Below, piece by piece: positions 1 to 8,114 of a DNA stretch of 10,220 bases. Below the pieces are notes generated by a model, which was not told the origin of the DNA, searched no databases, and saw only the letters and a list, made by a program, of their open reading frames with translations. The translations under genes and the position numbers were made by a program. The stretch is from Fimenecus sp045578245 (lineage in GTDB: Bacteria; Bacillota; Clostridia; Oscillospirales; Acutalibacteraceae), in contig JAZNJX010000081.1 in NCBI GenBank assembly GCA_045578245.1, forward strand, positions 1 to 10,220, given 5' to 3'. Position 1 is the first letter of the stretch; the number at the start of each line of letters is the position of its first letter.

Positions 1-38
1 AATGGACTCATTACGTAATTTTTCTCATATTTCCCATA

Positions 39-50
39 ATTTTGTATAAT
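39..50 (-). repeat. Downstream copy of the operator half-site
   Basis: The 12-base plus-strand word ATTTTGTATAAT occurs here and again at 81-92, where it contains the right arm of the inverted repeat at 68-89. The two copies are in the same orientation and exactly 42 bases apart, close to four helical turns, so a bound regulator would face the same side. This copy lies in the predicted 5' leader of the gene beyond the left edge. Its role as an auxiliary operator is inferred; in such AT-rich DNA a chance match is possible. Confidence 0.4.
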
Positions 51-67
51 ATTTCTTCCCCTATTTG

Positions 68-89
68 ATACAAAATATTTATTTTGTAT
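68..89. promoter_or_regulatory. 22-bp inverted repeat, probable operator over a transcription start
   Basis: The sequence is a perfect 10-base inverted repeat, ATACAAAATA and TATTTTGTAT, separated by two T's. It begins one base downstream of the -10 box at 91-96 and covers the expected start point near 84. This is the classic position for a repressor operator. The regulator family is not recognisable: a dimeric helix-turn-helix protein (GntR, TetR or PadR type) would suit the dyad, but that is inference. The short spacer also allows an mRNA hairpin. No T tract follows, so a terminator is unlikely. Confidence 0.6.
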
Positions 90-90
90 A

Positions 91-119
91 ATTATATCAT
101 AAGTTTTCAACATTGTCAA
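91..119 (-). promoter_or_regulatory. Consensus sigma-A promoter reading out of the left edge
   Basis: On the minus strand there is a perfect -35 TTGACA (119-114), a 17-base spacer and a perfect -10 TATAAT (96-91). Transcription would start near 84 and run left, out of the window. It lies downstream of the uvrA terminator, so it belongs to a separate unit whose first gene is not visible. A full-consensus promoter combined with an inverted repeat on the start site implies a strong but repressed gene. Confidence 0.75.
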
Positions 120-141
120 CAATTATCAAAAGTTTTCAACA
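101..141. repeat. Pair of 12-bp direct repeats around the left-edge promoter
   Basis: The plus-strand word AAGTTTTCAACA occurs at 101-112 and 130-141, 29 bases apart. The first copy lies in the spacer between -35 and -10; the second lies just upstream of the -35. The position suits a second regulator site. The core TTTTCAACA is one base from the DnaA-box variant TTTTCCACA, but two copies are too few to suggest an origin. Function is unproven. Confidence 0.35.
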
Positions 142-165
142 CCCTATCTCCTTAAATTTAAATAA

Positions 166-199
166 TAAAAATGGAGCATGAATAATTCATACTCCATTT
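166..199 (-). terminator. Intrinsic terminator of the uvrB-MATE-uvrA operon
   Basis: Read on the minus strand, AAATGGAG pairs with CTCCATTT. A T-G wobble and an inner ATGAA/TTCAT stem follow, giving about 14 base pairs and a 3-base loop. Five T's begin within the end of the 3' arm (171-167), followed by an AT-rich stretch. The hairpin begins 53 bases after the uvrA stop. On the plus strand only TTTAAATTT follows, so it should act mainly on leftward transcription. Confidence 0.8.
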
Positions 200-252
200 A
201 AATTTATAGAATATTTAATTTTGAATAAAATTAAACTTACAACTTAATTGTA

Positions 253-3072
253 TTATAAAATTCTTCTTAAATATTTACCCGTATATGATTTGTTGTTTTT
301 GGAAACTTCTTCAGGTGTGCCTCTTGCAATAATTCTTCCACCTTTATCGCCTCCTTCTGGACCAAGGTCAATAATATAGTCTGCTGTTTTAATAACATCA
401 AGATTGTGTTCGATAACAATTACACTATTTCCATTATCAACAAGCTTTTGTAATACGTCAATTAATTTGTGAACGTCTGCAGTATGAAGACCTGTTGTTG
501 GTTCATCAAGAATGTATATGGTTTTACCAGTTGAACGCTTGGAAAGTTCTGTTGACAATTTGACGCGTTGAGCTTCACCACCGGATAATGTTGTTGCAGA
601 TTGCCCTAAACGTATATAACCAAGACCAACATCATACAATGTTTGTAACTTTCTATTGATTTTAGGAATATTATCAAAGAAAATCAATGCTTCTTCAACA
701 GTCATTCCAAGAACATCACTAATTGTTTTGCCTTTGTATTTTACCTCAAGAGTTTCACGATTATATCTTGAACCTTTGCAAACATCACAAGGGACATAAA
801 CATCTGCAAGAAAATGCATTTCAATTTTGATTATTCCATCACCCTGACAAGCTTCACAGCGTCCACCTCTGACATTAAATGAAAATCTACCTGAATTATA
901 TCCACGCATTTTTGCTTCCTGCGTCTGAGCAAATAATTCACGAATATCTGTAAAGACACCTGTATATGTTGCAGGATTTGAACGTGGAGTTCTGCCTATT
1001 GGAGATTGGTCGATATTGATTACCTTGTCAAGATGTTCCAATCCCTCTACGTCGTCAAATTTGCCAACAGGCTTCTTAGCACCATTAAGTTCATTTGCAA
1101 GGTGTTTATACAGGATTTCATTAATAAGTGATGATTTACCTGAACCCGAAACTCCAGTGATACATGTAAAGCAGCCCAACGGAAACTCAACGTCAAGATT
1201 CTTTAGATTATTCTCTTTAGCACCTTTAATAGTAAGTGTGTTTCCGTTACCTTTTCTGCGTGTAGTTGGAACAGGAATTTTTCTTTCGCCTGAAAGATAT
1301 GCTCCGGTAAGTGATTCCTTACACTTAATAATATCATCAACATTACCTGAACAGACAACTTCGCCACCGTGAATGCCTGCACCAGGCCCAATATCAACGA
1401 TATAATCCGCATTATGCATTGTATCTTCATCGTGTTCAACAACAATGAGTGTATTACCTAAATCACGAAGACGTTTTAGTGTTTCGATTAATTTATCGTT
1501 ATCTCTTTGATGTAATCCTATACTTGGTTCATCAAGAATGTAAACAACTCCCATTAACATTGAGCCGATTTGTGTTGCAAGTCTTATTCGTTGACTTTCA
1601 CCACCGGATAAAGTGCCTGACGAACGTGATAATGTTAAATAATCAAGACCAACACTCTTCAAGAAATTAAGTCTGCTTTTAATCTCTTTAAGTATTGATT
1701 CTGAAATAAACTTTTCTTTTTCATTTAATTTGAGATTATCAATGAAATCAATAGCTTTTGATATAGACATATCACAGAATTCACTGATATTCTTGTTGCC
1801 AACTGTAACTGAGAGGATTTCAGGTTTTAAACGTGTACCATTACAATCAGGACATTTAGAAGCAGTCATCACCTGCTCAATTTCCCACCTTGCCCAGTCA
1901 CTTGTCGTTTCTTTATATCTTCTTTCAAGATTATTTATAACGCCTTCAAATTCAGACATATATGTTCCAGAACCATAAAATGTTGAACGATTCATTGTCA
2001 TTTTATGTGTTGTACCGTAAAGAATAGCATTTAATCCCTCTTTAGGAATATCTTTAATAGGAGTTTTTAAATCAAACCCGTATTCTTTACCTATAGCATT
2101 GTAATACATAGCTGCAATTGACCCGGAATCAGCTTTTCCCCATCCGGAAGCACAGATTGCGCCTTCACTTATAGAAAGGTTTTTATTGGGTATTACAAGG
2201 TCAGGATTGACCTTTAAGAATGTACCAAGTCCTGTACAAGTAGGACAAGCACCATAAGGGTTGTTAAAAGAAAACATTCTTGGCGAGAGTTCATCAATGC
2301 TTATTCCATGTTCAGGACACGCATAATTAAGCGAATACAAATATTCCTTATCTCCAATAACATCTATGATAACATTACCACCTGAATGTTGAGTAGTTGT
2401 TTCAATTGAATCCGCTAATCTTGCACGAATCCCCTCTTTAACTACTAAACGGTCTACAATAATTTCAATTGTATGCTTATATGTTTTTGGAAGTTTCATA
2501 TCTTCGTACAATTCGGTAACTTCTCCGTCAATTCTTGCACGTACAAAACCTGCTTTCAAAGCATTTGCGAGTTCTTTTGCATGCTCCCCTTTTTTACCTC
2601 TGACGACAGGAGACAGTATTTGAAATTTTGTTCCTTCTGGTAAACTTAGAACACTGTCAACAATCTGGTCAACAGTTTGTTGTTTAATTTCTCTTCCGCA
2701 AACAGGACAATGAGGTACACCGATTCTTGCATATAAAAGACGAAGATAATCATATATTTCAGTTACAGTACCAACCGTTGAACGGGGGTTTTTTGATGTT
2801 GTTTTCTGGTCTATAGAAATTGCAGGAGAAAGTCCTTCGATAGATTCAACATTTGGTTTTTCCATCTGTCCTAAAAACATACGTGCATAGGAAGACAAAG
2901 ACTCAATATAGCGTCTTTGCCCCTCAGCATATATTGTGTCAAATGCTAACGAAGATTTACCTGAACCAGAAACACCTGTTAAAACAACTAACTTATCTCT
3001 TGGAATTTCAACATCGATGTTCTTGAGATTATTCTCTTTTGCACCTTTGATAATTATTTTATCATGTACCAT
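253..3072 (-). CDS. uvrA: Excinuclease ABC subunit A (UvrA)
   Basis: UvrA is the ATP-dependent damage sensor of nucleotide excision repair. As a dimer it scans DNA and loads UvrB at lesions. At 939 residues it is the usual length. Two ABC ATPase modules are visible: Walker A at 33-40 and 640-647 (both GVSGSGKS), signatures TLSGGE at 487-492 and 828-833, and Walker B motifs YILDEPSIGLH and YILDEPTTGLH. The C-terminal zinc module is complete (C739, C742, C762, C765). The first zinc module reads C252-x2-H255 and C276-x2-C279, with a His where Cys is common. The ATG at 3072 was chosen because GAGAAAGG lies 8 bases upstream and the N-terminus fits the family. The start overlaps the end of the MATE gene by 11 bases, implying translational coupling. 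Transcription ends at the hairpin at 166-199. The identification is secure. Confidence 0.98.
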   Translation of the reverse strand: MVHDKIIIKGAKENNLKNIDVEIPRDKLVVLTGVSGSGKSSLAFDTIYAEGQRRYIESLSSYARMFLGQMEKPNVESIEGLSPAISIDQKTTSKNPRSTVGTVTEIYDYLRLLYARIGVPHCPVCGREIKQQTVDQIVDSVLSLPEGTKFQILSPVVRGKKGEHAKELANALKAGFVRARIDGEVTELYEDMKLPKTYKHTIEIIVDRLVVKEGIRARLADSIETTTQHSGGNVIIDVIGDKEYLYSLNYACPEHGISIDELSPRMFSFNNPYGACPTCTGLGTFLKVNPDLVIPNKNLSISEGAICASGWGKADSGSIAAMYYNAIGKEYGFDLKTPIKDIPKEGLNAILYGTTHKMTMNRSTFYGSGTYMSEFEGVINNLERRYKETTSDWARWEIEQVMTASKCPDCNGTRLKPEILSVTVGNKNISEFCDMSISKAIDFIDNLKLNEKEKFISESILKEIKSRLNFLKSVGLDYLTLSRSSGTLSGGESQRIRLATQIGSMLMGVVYILDEPSIGLHQRDNDKLIETLKRLRDLGNTLIVVEHDEDTMHNADYIVDIGPGAGIHGGEVVCSGNVDDIIKCKESLTGAYLSGERKIPVPTTRRKGNGNTLTIKGAKENNLKNLDVEFPLGCFTCITGVSGSGKSSLINEILYKHLANELNGAKKPVGKFDDVEGLEHLDKVINIDQSPIGRTPRSNPATYTGVFTDIRELFAQTQEAKMRGYNSGRFSFNVRGGRCEACQGDGIIKIEMHFLADVYVPCDVCKGSRYNRETLEVKYKGKTISDVLGMTVEEALIFFDNIPKINRKLQTLYDVGLGYIRLGQSATTLSGGEAQRVKLSTELSKRSTGKTIYILDEPTTGLHTADVHKLIDVLQKLVDNGNSVIVIEHNLDVIKTADYIIDLGPEGGDKGGRIIARGTPEEVSKNNKSYTGKYLRRIL

Positions 3073-4486
3073 TGTTTATACCTTTCTCTTTACAATACTT
3101 GTTAAGTCCGATTATACCTTCATTTGTAACAGGTTTAATCCATTTCATAGACTTATAGTATTTAATACACATTATCGATTTGATATAGTCTTCAAATATA
3201 TACATCACTGCAAATGCAACAATAAATGGTGCTTTTAATACATATACAGCAATTAAGGTTGCAGGAATAGATAATCCCCAAAGGGTTAACAAGTCATATT
3301 TAACACCTGTAACAGTATCACCACCTGAACGGAATATGCCTACAATCATGAGGAATGGAATTTGCCTTATAGTAAACTCAAAAGCATAAAATGCCATTAT
3401 GGACATTGCCGAATTTAGTGTTATATCACTGATATTATTTCCCATATTAAAAATTCCTATAAATTCTGCACGGAAGAAATATGTAATGAGTGCAATAACA
3501 ACGGAAATTAATGGGAATATAAACAAGAATCGTTTAGTATCCTGAATACCACGTTCAATTTTTCCTTTACCCACCGATTTACCAACCATAATGCTACAAG
3601 CATTACAGATACCTATAATGAACACAAATGCAATATTTTCGAAACTTCGTAGAATGGTTATTGCTGCAAAATACTCATATCCCATATGTCCGAAGATAAT
3701 ATTAAATACAAATGTACCTGCTCCCCACATTGTTTCATTAAAAATAACAGGGAAAGCCTTCCGGTAGAAGATTTTGATATCTGATATTTTAAAGCCTAAA
3801 ATATTCTTTAAAGGTGCATAAAGGATGTTTTTTGTAATCAACGAAACCAAAAGAATCAGTATTACACCGACCCATGCTGAAATTGAAGTTGCAAGTGCAG
3901 CACCTTTAATTCCCATTTCAGTAAAACCAAACTTACCAAAAATCATTCCGTAGTCAAGGAAAATATTAAGTACGGTTGTTAAGGCGGAAACATACATTGG
4001 CAATTTCACCGACTCAACAGAACGAAGAACAGAAGATAATACATTTGTTATTGCTATTGCTGGGTATGAAAGACTTACAATTATCAAATATGAAGTTCCA
4101 TTCGCTACAACATCAGGATTATTGTTAAATATATTTACTACTGTGCTTGGAAAAAGCAAACTAAAAATCGTAAATAAGCCCGAAATAATCATTGCAGAAA
4201 GACTGGCAATACCACAAGTCATATTTATTTTTGTAAATTCTTTTACGCCCCAATATTGAGCAACAAAAACAGAAGTACCTGAACTGATTCCAATAAGAAC
4301 CATGTTAAGAAGCCATCCCCACTGACCAATCATGCCAACAGCAGATAACGAAACATCACCTAACTGACTGACAAAGAGTGTGTCGGCTAATGTGAATGAA
4401 CTTATTAGTATATTTTGCAGAACTATTGGTGTAGCAAGTTTTAGAGTGGTTTTCCAGAATCCTTTATCATTAAATAAATCTTTCAT
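3062..4486 (-). CDS. MATE family multidrug/toxin efflux transporter
   Basis: This is a 474-residue inner-membrane protein with about 12 hydrophobic segments, the usual MATE size. The N-terminal segment carries the family pattern ATPIVLQN and LADTLFVSQLGD (residues 18-44), including an acidic residue (D35) in TM1 like the functional Asp of NorM proteins. The C-terminal half has RSGGDT, also typical of MATE. These proteins export cationic drugs or toxic metabolites using a Na+ or H+ gradient; the substrate cannot be read from sequence. Its start codon directly follows the uvrB stop (TAA then ATG), and its ribosome site GGAG lies inside the end of uvrB. Its end overlaps uvrA by 11 bases. It should therefore be co-transcribed and translationally coupled with both repair genes. 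By context it resembles DinF, a MATE protein in the E. coli lexA operon, but subfamily membership is not shown. Confidence 0.93.
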   Translation of the reverse strand: MKDLFNDKGFWKTTLKLATPIVLQNILISSFTLADTLFVSQLGDVSLSAVGMIGQWGWLLNMVLIGISSGTSVFVAQYWGVKEFTKINMTCGIASLSAMIISGLFTIFSLLFPSTVVNIFNNNPDVVANGTSYLIIVSLSYPAIAITNVLSSVLRSVESVKLPMYVSALTTVLNIFLDYGMIFGKFGFTEMGIKGAALATSISAWVGVILILLVSLITKNILYAPLKNILGFKISDIKIFYRKAFPVIFNETMWGAGTFVFNIIFGHMGYEYFAAITILRSFENIAFVFIIGICNACSIMVGKSVGKGKIERGIQDTKRFLFIFPLISVVIALITYFFRAEFIGIFNMGNNISDITLNSAMSIMAFYAFEFTIRQIPFLMIVGIFRSGGDTVTGVKYDLLTLWGLSIPATLIAVYVLKAPFIVAFAVMYIFEDYIKSIMCIKYYKSMKWIKPVTNEGIIGLNKYCKEKGINNGT

Positions 4487-6433
4487 TTATTTCTCCGATT
4501 TAAGCTTTTCAATTTTATCACGTAAATATGCTGCATGTTCAAATTCAAGAATTTTTGCAGCAGATTTCATTTCTTCAGTTAATTGAGCAATAAGTTTTTG
4601 TTTTTCATCCCTACTCATCCTACGTTTACCTAACTTATCTTTTGTAGATATTTCAAGTATCTCACGAACATCCTTTGTGATAGTCTTTGGCACAATTCCA
4701 TGAGCTTCATTATATGCAATCTGAATCTCACGACGACGGTAGGTCTCGTTAATTGCTCGTTCCATAGAGTTTGTAACTGTATCAGCGTACATTATAACAT
4801 GTCCATTTGCATTTCGTGCAGCACGACCAATAATCTGGACTAAGGAAGTCTCGGAACGTAAAAATCCTTCCATATCGGCATCTAATATAGCGATTAAAGA
4901 GACTTCAGGGATATCAAGTCCTTCACGAAGAAGGTTGATGCCAACAAGAACATCAAACTCACCTAAACGTAAATCACGGATGAGTTCCATTCGTTCAATT
5001 GTGTCAATATCATAGTGCATATATCTTACTTTAATGCCATGTTGTGAAAGGTAATCTGTAAGATTTTCTGCCATTTTTTTAGTAAGAGTTGTTACAAGCA
5101 CTCTCTCTTTTTTATCAACTCTTATATTAATTTCGGATATTAAATCGTCAATTTGACCTTCTGTACTTCTTACCGAAATTTCAGGGTCAAGAAGTCCAGT
5201 CGGACGAATAACTTGTTCAGCAACTTGAAAACTCTTTTCATTCTCAAATGGTCCAGGAGTAGCACTTACAAAAATCTTCTGCCTTGTTTTTCTATAAAAC
5301 TCATCAAAAGTCAATGGTCTGTTATCATAAGCAGATGGCAAACGGAATCCAAAATTGATAAGACTGTCCTTTCTTGAACGGTCACCACCATACATACCTC
5401 TTACTTGTGGCAATGTAACGTGGGATTCATCAACAAATAAGACGTAATCATCGGGAAAATAATCAAGTAATGTGAATGGTGGTTCACCTGGTTTTCTACC
5501 TGACATTATAGCAGAATAGTTTTCAATACCTTTACAAAAACCAGTTTCTCGAAGCATTTCCATATCATATTCTGTACGCTGACGGATTCTCTGTGCTTCT
5601 ATTAATTTGCCTTCTTTTTCGAAGGCAGCAACTTGCTTTTCCATCTCGTCATTTATCTGTTTTAATGCATCTTCCATCTTTTCAGGTGAAACAACATAAT
5701 GAGATGCTGGATAAATAGCAACGTGGGAAACAACATTTTTAACTGCACCTGTAAGTGGGTTAATTTCGCTGATTCTGTCAATTTCATCACCAAAGAATTC
5801 AACTCGTATTGCAGTATCATTTGAGTAAACAGGAAAAATTTCAACTATATCCCCTCTTACTCTGAATTTATTTCGTATAAAGTTGATATCATTTCTTTCG
5901 TATTGAATCTCGACAAGTTTTTTTATGAAATCATCACGACTTTTTTCCATACCGGTACGTAAAGAAATAACCATACTCTTATAATCAATAGGGTCACCTA
6001 AAGAATAGATACAGGATACACTTGCAACAATTATAACATCTCTTCTTTCGGATAAAGCCGATGTTGCAGAATGACGCAACTTATCAATTTCTTCGTTTAC
6101 AGCAGAATCCTTTTCAATATAAGTGTCAGTTGTTGCGATATATGCTTCAGGCTGATAATAATCATAATAGGACACAAAGTATTCAACTGCATTTTCAGGG
6201 AAAAATTCCTTAAATTCAGCACAAAGCTGCCCTGCAAGAGTTTTGTTATGTGCAAGTACCAATGTTGGTCTGTTAAGCTTAGCAATTATATTAGCCATAG
6301 TAAAAGTCTTACCGGAGCCTGTCACACCCAGCAAAGTCTGTTCGTTATAGCCTTTTTCAATACCCTCTACAAGCTTATCAATAGCCTGTGGTTGGTCACC
6401 TGTTGGTTTATAATCACTTACTAATTTAAACAT
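4487..6433 (-). CDS. uvrB: Excinuclease ABC subunit B (UvrB)
   Basis: UvrB verifies lesions handed over by UvrA and recruits UvrC for incision. The 648 residues match the family length. Visible parts are Walker A GVTGSGKT (36-43), the Tyr-rich beta-hairpin that clamps DNA (YYDYYQPEAY, 89-98), the DESH Walker B box (335-338), helicase motif VI IGRAARN (535-541), and a C-terminal UVR coiled-coil motif (about 609-648) that contacts UvrC or UvrA. The start at 6433 begins with the usual SDYKPTGDQPQAI N-terminus and has a modest GAGG ribosome site 6 bases upstream. It is the first gene of the operon, preceded by a promoter and LexA-like box at 6445-6490. The TAA stop abuts the MATE start codon with no gap. 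The identification is secure. Confidence 0.98.
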   Translation of the reverse strand: MFKLVSDYKPTGDQPQAIDKLVEGIEKGYNEQTLLGVTGSGKTFTMANIIAKLNRPTLVLAHNKTLAGQLCAEFKEFFPENAVEYFVSYYDYYQPEAYIATTDTYIEKDSAVNEEIDKLRHSATSALSERRDVIIVASVSCIYSLGDPIDYKSMVISLRTGMEKSRDDFIKKLVEIQYERNDINFIRNKFRVRGDIVEIFPVYSNDTAIRVEFFGDEIDRISEINPLTGAVKNVVSHVAIYPASHYVVSPEKMEDALKQINDEMEKQVAAFEKEGKLIEAQRIRQRTEYDMEMLRETGFCKGIENYSAIMSGRKPGEPPFTLLDYFPDDYVLFVDESHVTLPQVRGMYGGDRSRKDSLINFGFRLPSAYDNRPLTFDEFYRKTRQKIFVSATPGPFENEKSFQVAEQVIRPTGLLDPEISVRSTEGQIDDLISEINIRVDKKERVLVTTLTKKMAENLTDYLSQHGIKVRYMHYDIDTIERMELIRDLRLGEFDVLVGINLLREGLDIPEVSLIAILDADMEGFLRSETSLVQIIGRAARNANGHVIMYADTVTNSMERAINETYRRREIQIAYNEAHGIVPKTITKDVREILEISTKDKLGKRRMSRDEKQKLIAQLTEEMKSAAKILEFEHAAYLRDKIEKLKSEK

Positions 6434-6444
6434 ATATTACCTCA

Positions 6445-6458
6445 CGCACATTTGTTCT
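6445..6458 (-). promoter_or_regulatory. LexA (SOS/DinR) box at the uvrB start site
   Basis: On the minus strand the sequence is AGAACAAATGTGCG. The core GAAC-N4-GTGC differs at one base from the Gram-positive LexA core GAAC-N4-GTTC, and 11 of 14 positions fit CGAACRNRYGTTYC. It begins three bases after the -10 box and spans the expected transcription start near 6455, where bound LexA would block initiation. uvrB (and uvrA) is a known SOS target in Bacillus and other bacteria, which supports the reading. LexA itself is not in the window. Confidence 0.65.
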
Positions 6459-6461
6459 TTA

Positions 6462-6490
6462 ATTATACAATATTATAGAATTATAATCAA
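6462..6490 (-). promoter_or_regulatory. Promoter of the uvrB-MATE-uvrA operon
   Basis: A -35 TTGATT (6490-6485), a 17-base spacer and a perfect -10 TATAAT (6467-6462) lie on the minus strand between the gpmI terminator and uvrB. The predicted start near 6455 gives a leader of about 22 bases. No other strong promoter is seen before MATE or uvrA, which fits one shared transcript. Confidence 0.75.
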
Positions 6491-6513
6491 CAAAAATATT
6501 GATTTTATTATAG

Positions 6514-6545
6514 AAAAAAACGACGAAGAAACCTTCTCCGTCGTT
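6514..6545 (-). terminator. Intrinsic terminator of the pgk-tpiA-gpmI operon
   Basis: On the minus strand AACGACGGAGAA pairs with TTCTTCGTCGTT. This gives a 12-bp stem with a single G-T wobble and a GGT loop, and a run of seven T's (6520-6514) begins within the end of the 3' arm. It begins 15 bases after the gpmI stop and upstream of the uvrB promoter, separating the two units. The plus strand has no adjacent T run. Confidence 0.92.
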
Positions 6546-6560
6546 AAATGTTTTTATAAA

Positions 6561-8096
6561 TTATTTTTCGATAAGTGATACGCCACTCATTTCTGCTGGA
6601 ATATCGAGTCCCATAATGTCAAGCATTGTTGGTGAAAGGTCGCAGAGCTTGCCACCTTCTTGCTTAAGAGTACACTCTTTACCAACTACTACAAGCGGAA
6701 CCGGATTTGTTGTATGAGCTGTGAATGGTGAGCCATCGTCTTCATACATCTTATCAGCGTTACCATGGTCAGCTGTAATAAGAATTACACCGTCCATTTT
6801 CATAGTAGCATCAACAAGTTTGCCAACACATTCGTCAACTGCTTCAACAGCCTTAACAGCTGCATCAAAGATACCTGTATGACCGACCATATCGCAGTTA
6901 GCATAGTTAAGAATTACAACATCATACTTACCGCTTAAAATCTCTTCACAAGCAGCATCGCATACTTCGTAAGCGCTCATTTCAGGCTTTAAGTCAAATG
7001 TTGAGATTTTTGGTGAATCAATAAGAACTCTGTCTTCACCTGGATAAACTTTTTCTTCGCCACCGTTGTAGAAGAATGTTACGTGAGCATATTTCTGTGT
7101 TTCAGCGATACGAAGCTGAGTTTTACCAAGTTTTGAAAGATACTCGCCCATTGTGTTTGTGAGTGTCTGTGGCTTGTATGCAACATTTACGTTAGGCATT
7201 TCAGCATCATACTGAGTCATACAAACATAATAAAGTGGGAAGAATTCTTTTCTTTGGAATCCTGTGAAATCAGGGTCAACAAAAGTTCTTGTGATTTCTC
7301 TTGCTCTGTCAGGACGGAAATTGAAGAAGATTACAGAGTCGTTTGCAGAAATTGCTTCTGCACCATTAACAACTGTTGGCATAACGAATTCGTCAGTAAG
7401 ATATTTACCATCTTCATCAATTGTTTCGTATGACTTTTTAACAGCCTTAAGGGCTGAATCTGTTGCAATACCTTCACGGTTAACCATTGCATTATAAGCC
7501 ATACCAACTCTATCCCACATATTGTCACGGTCCATAGCATAGAATCTACCCATAACAGTAGCAATTTTGCCTACGCCGATTTCTGCAAGTTTATCCTCAA
7601 GTTCCTTAATAAAGTCAACACCTGAACTTGGTGGAACATCACGACCATCGAGTAAAGCATGTACATATACTTTATCAAGACCATTTTTCTTTGCAAGTTC
7701 AACAAGAGCATATAAATGAGTGTTGTGGCTATGAACGCCACCATCTGAAAGAAGACCAATCAAATGAAGAGCAGAATTGTTCTTTTTACAATTCTCAATA
7801 GCACCCATAAATACATCATTCTCGAAGAAATCACCATCCATAATTGACTTTGTGATTCTAGTAAGTTCCTGATATACAACTCTACCAGCACCAATATTTG
7901 TATGACCAACTTCAGAGTTACCCATCTGACCATCAGGAAGACCAACATCCATACCAGATGCACCAATGTATGTCATTGGGTTGTTTTTAAAAATTTCATC
8001 AAGTCTTGGTGTATTTGCTGCTGTGATTGCGTTACCATAATCAGCAGGATTATAACCAAAACCATCCATAATACATAAAACTACAGGTTTTTTCAT
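6561..8096 (-). CDS. gpmI: 2,3-bisphosphoglycerate-independent phosphoglycerate mutase
   Basis: The enzyme interconverts 3- and 2-phosphoglycerate in cytosolic glycolysis and gluconeogenesis using two manganese ions and a phosphoserine intermediate. The 511 residues match the family. Catalytic features are all visible: D11 in IMDGFG, nucleophile S61 in GNSEVGH, H122 in DGGVHSH, R152/D153 in DGRDVPP, the FRPDRAR substrate-binding stretch, D402 and H406 in CDMVGH, D443/H444 in TADHGN, and H461 in TAHTTNP. It is the alkaline-phosphatase-superfamily type common in Clostridia and Bacilli, not the cofactor-dependent GpmA. The ATG at 8096 has AAGGTG 6 bases upstream. The spacer from tpiA is only 18 bases, so it shares the pgk-tpiA transcript. 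A strong terminator follows, so enolase is not co-transcribed here. Confidence 0.98.
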   Translation of the reverse strand: MKKPVVLCIMDGFGYNPADYGNAITAANTPRLDEIFKNNPMTYIGASGMDVGLPDGQMGNSEVGHTNIGAGRVVYQELTRITKSIMDGDFFENDVFMGAIENCKKNNSALHLIGLLSDGGVHSHNTHLYALVELAKKNGLDKVYVHALLDGRDVPPSSGVDFIKELEDKLAEIGVGKIATVMGRFYAMDRDNMWDRVGMAYNAMVNREGIATDSALKAVKKSYETIDEDGKYLTDEFVMPTVVNGAEAISANDSVIFFNFRPDRAREITRTFVDPDFTGFQRKEFFPLYYVCMTQYDAEMPNVNVAYKPQTLTNTMGEYLSKLGKTQLRIAETQKYAHVTFFYNGGEEKVYPGEDRVLIDSPKISTFDLKPEMSAYEVCDAACEEILSGKYDVVILNYANCDMVGHTGIFDAAVKAVEAVDECVGKLVDATMKMDGVILITADHGNADKMYEDDGSPFTAHTTNPVPLVVVGKECTLKQEGGKLCDLSPTMLDIMGLDIPAEMSGVSLIEK

Positions 8097-8114
8097 TTAA
8101 TTCACCTTAATTAA

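Noticed and set aside
9..37. Tiny leftward ORF (37-11, 8 residues) whose stop overlaps an ATG at 11, resembling a leader peptide before an off-window gene.
   Set aside because: There is no usable ribosome site before either ATG, and only 11 bases of the second frame are visible.
65..92. Plus-strand promoter-like TTGATA-16-TATAAT.
   Set aside because: It arises from the palindromic operator in AT-rich DNA. It would point into the terminator and the antisense of uvrA, and no plus-strand gene follows.
101..141. DnaA-box cluster or replication origin.
   Set aside because: Only two imperfect boxes, with no dnaA, dnaN or rpmH nearby.
1016..1372. Plus-strand open frames inside uvrA and the other genes (for example 118 codons here).
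   Set aside because: They are antisense shadows of strongly conserved genes, with no recognisable protein features or own signals.
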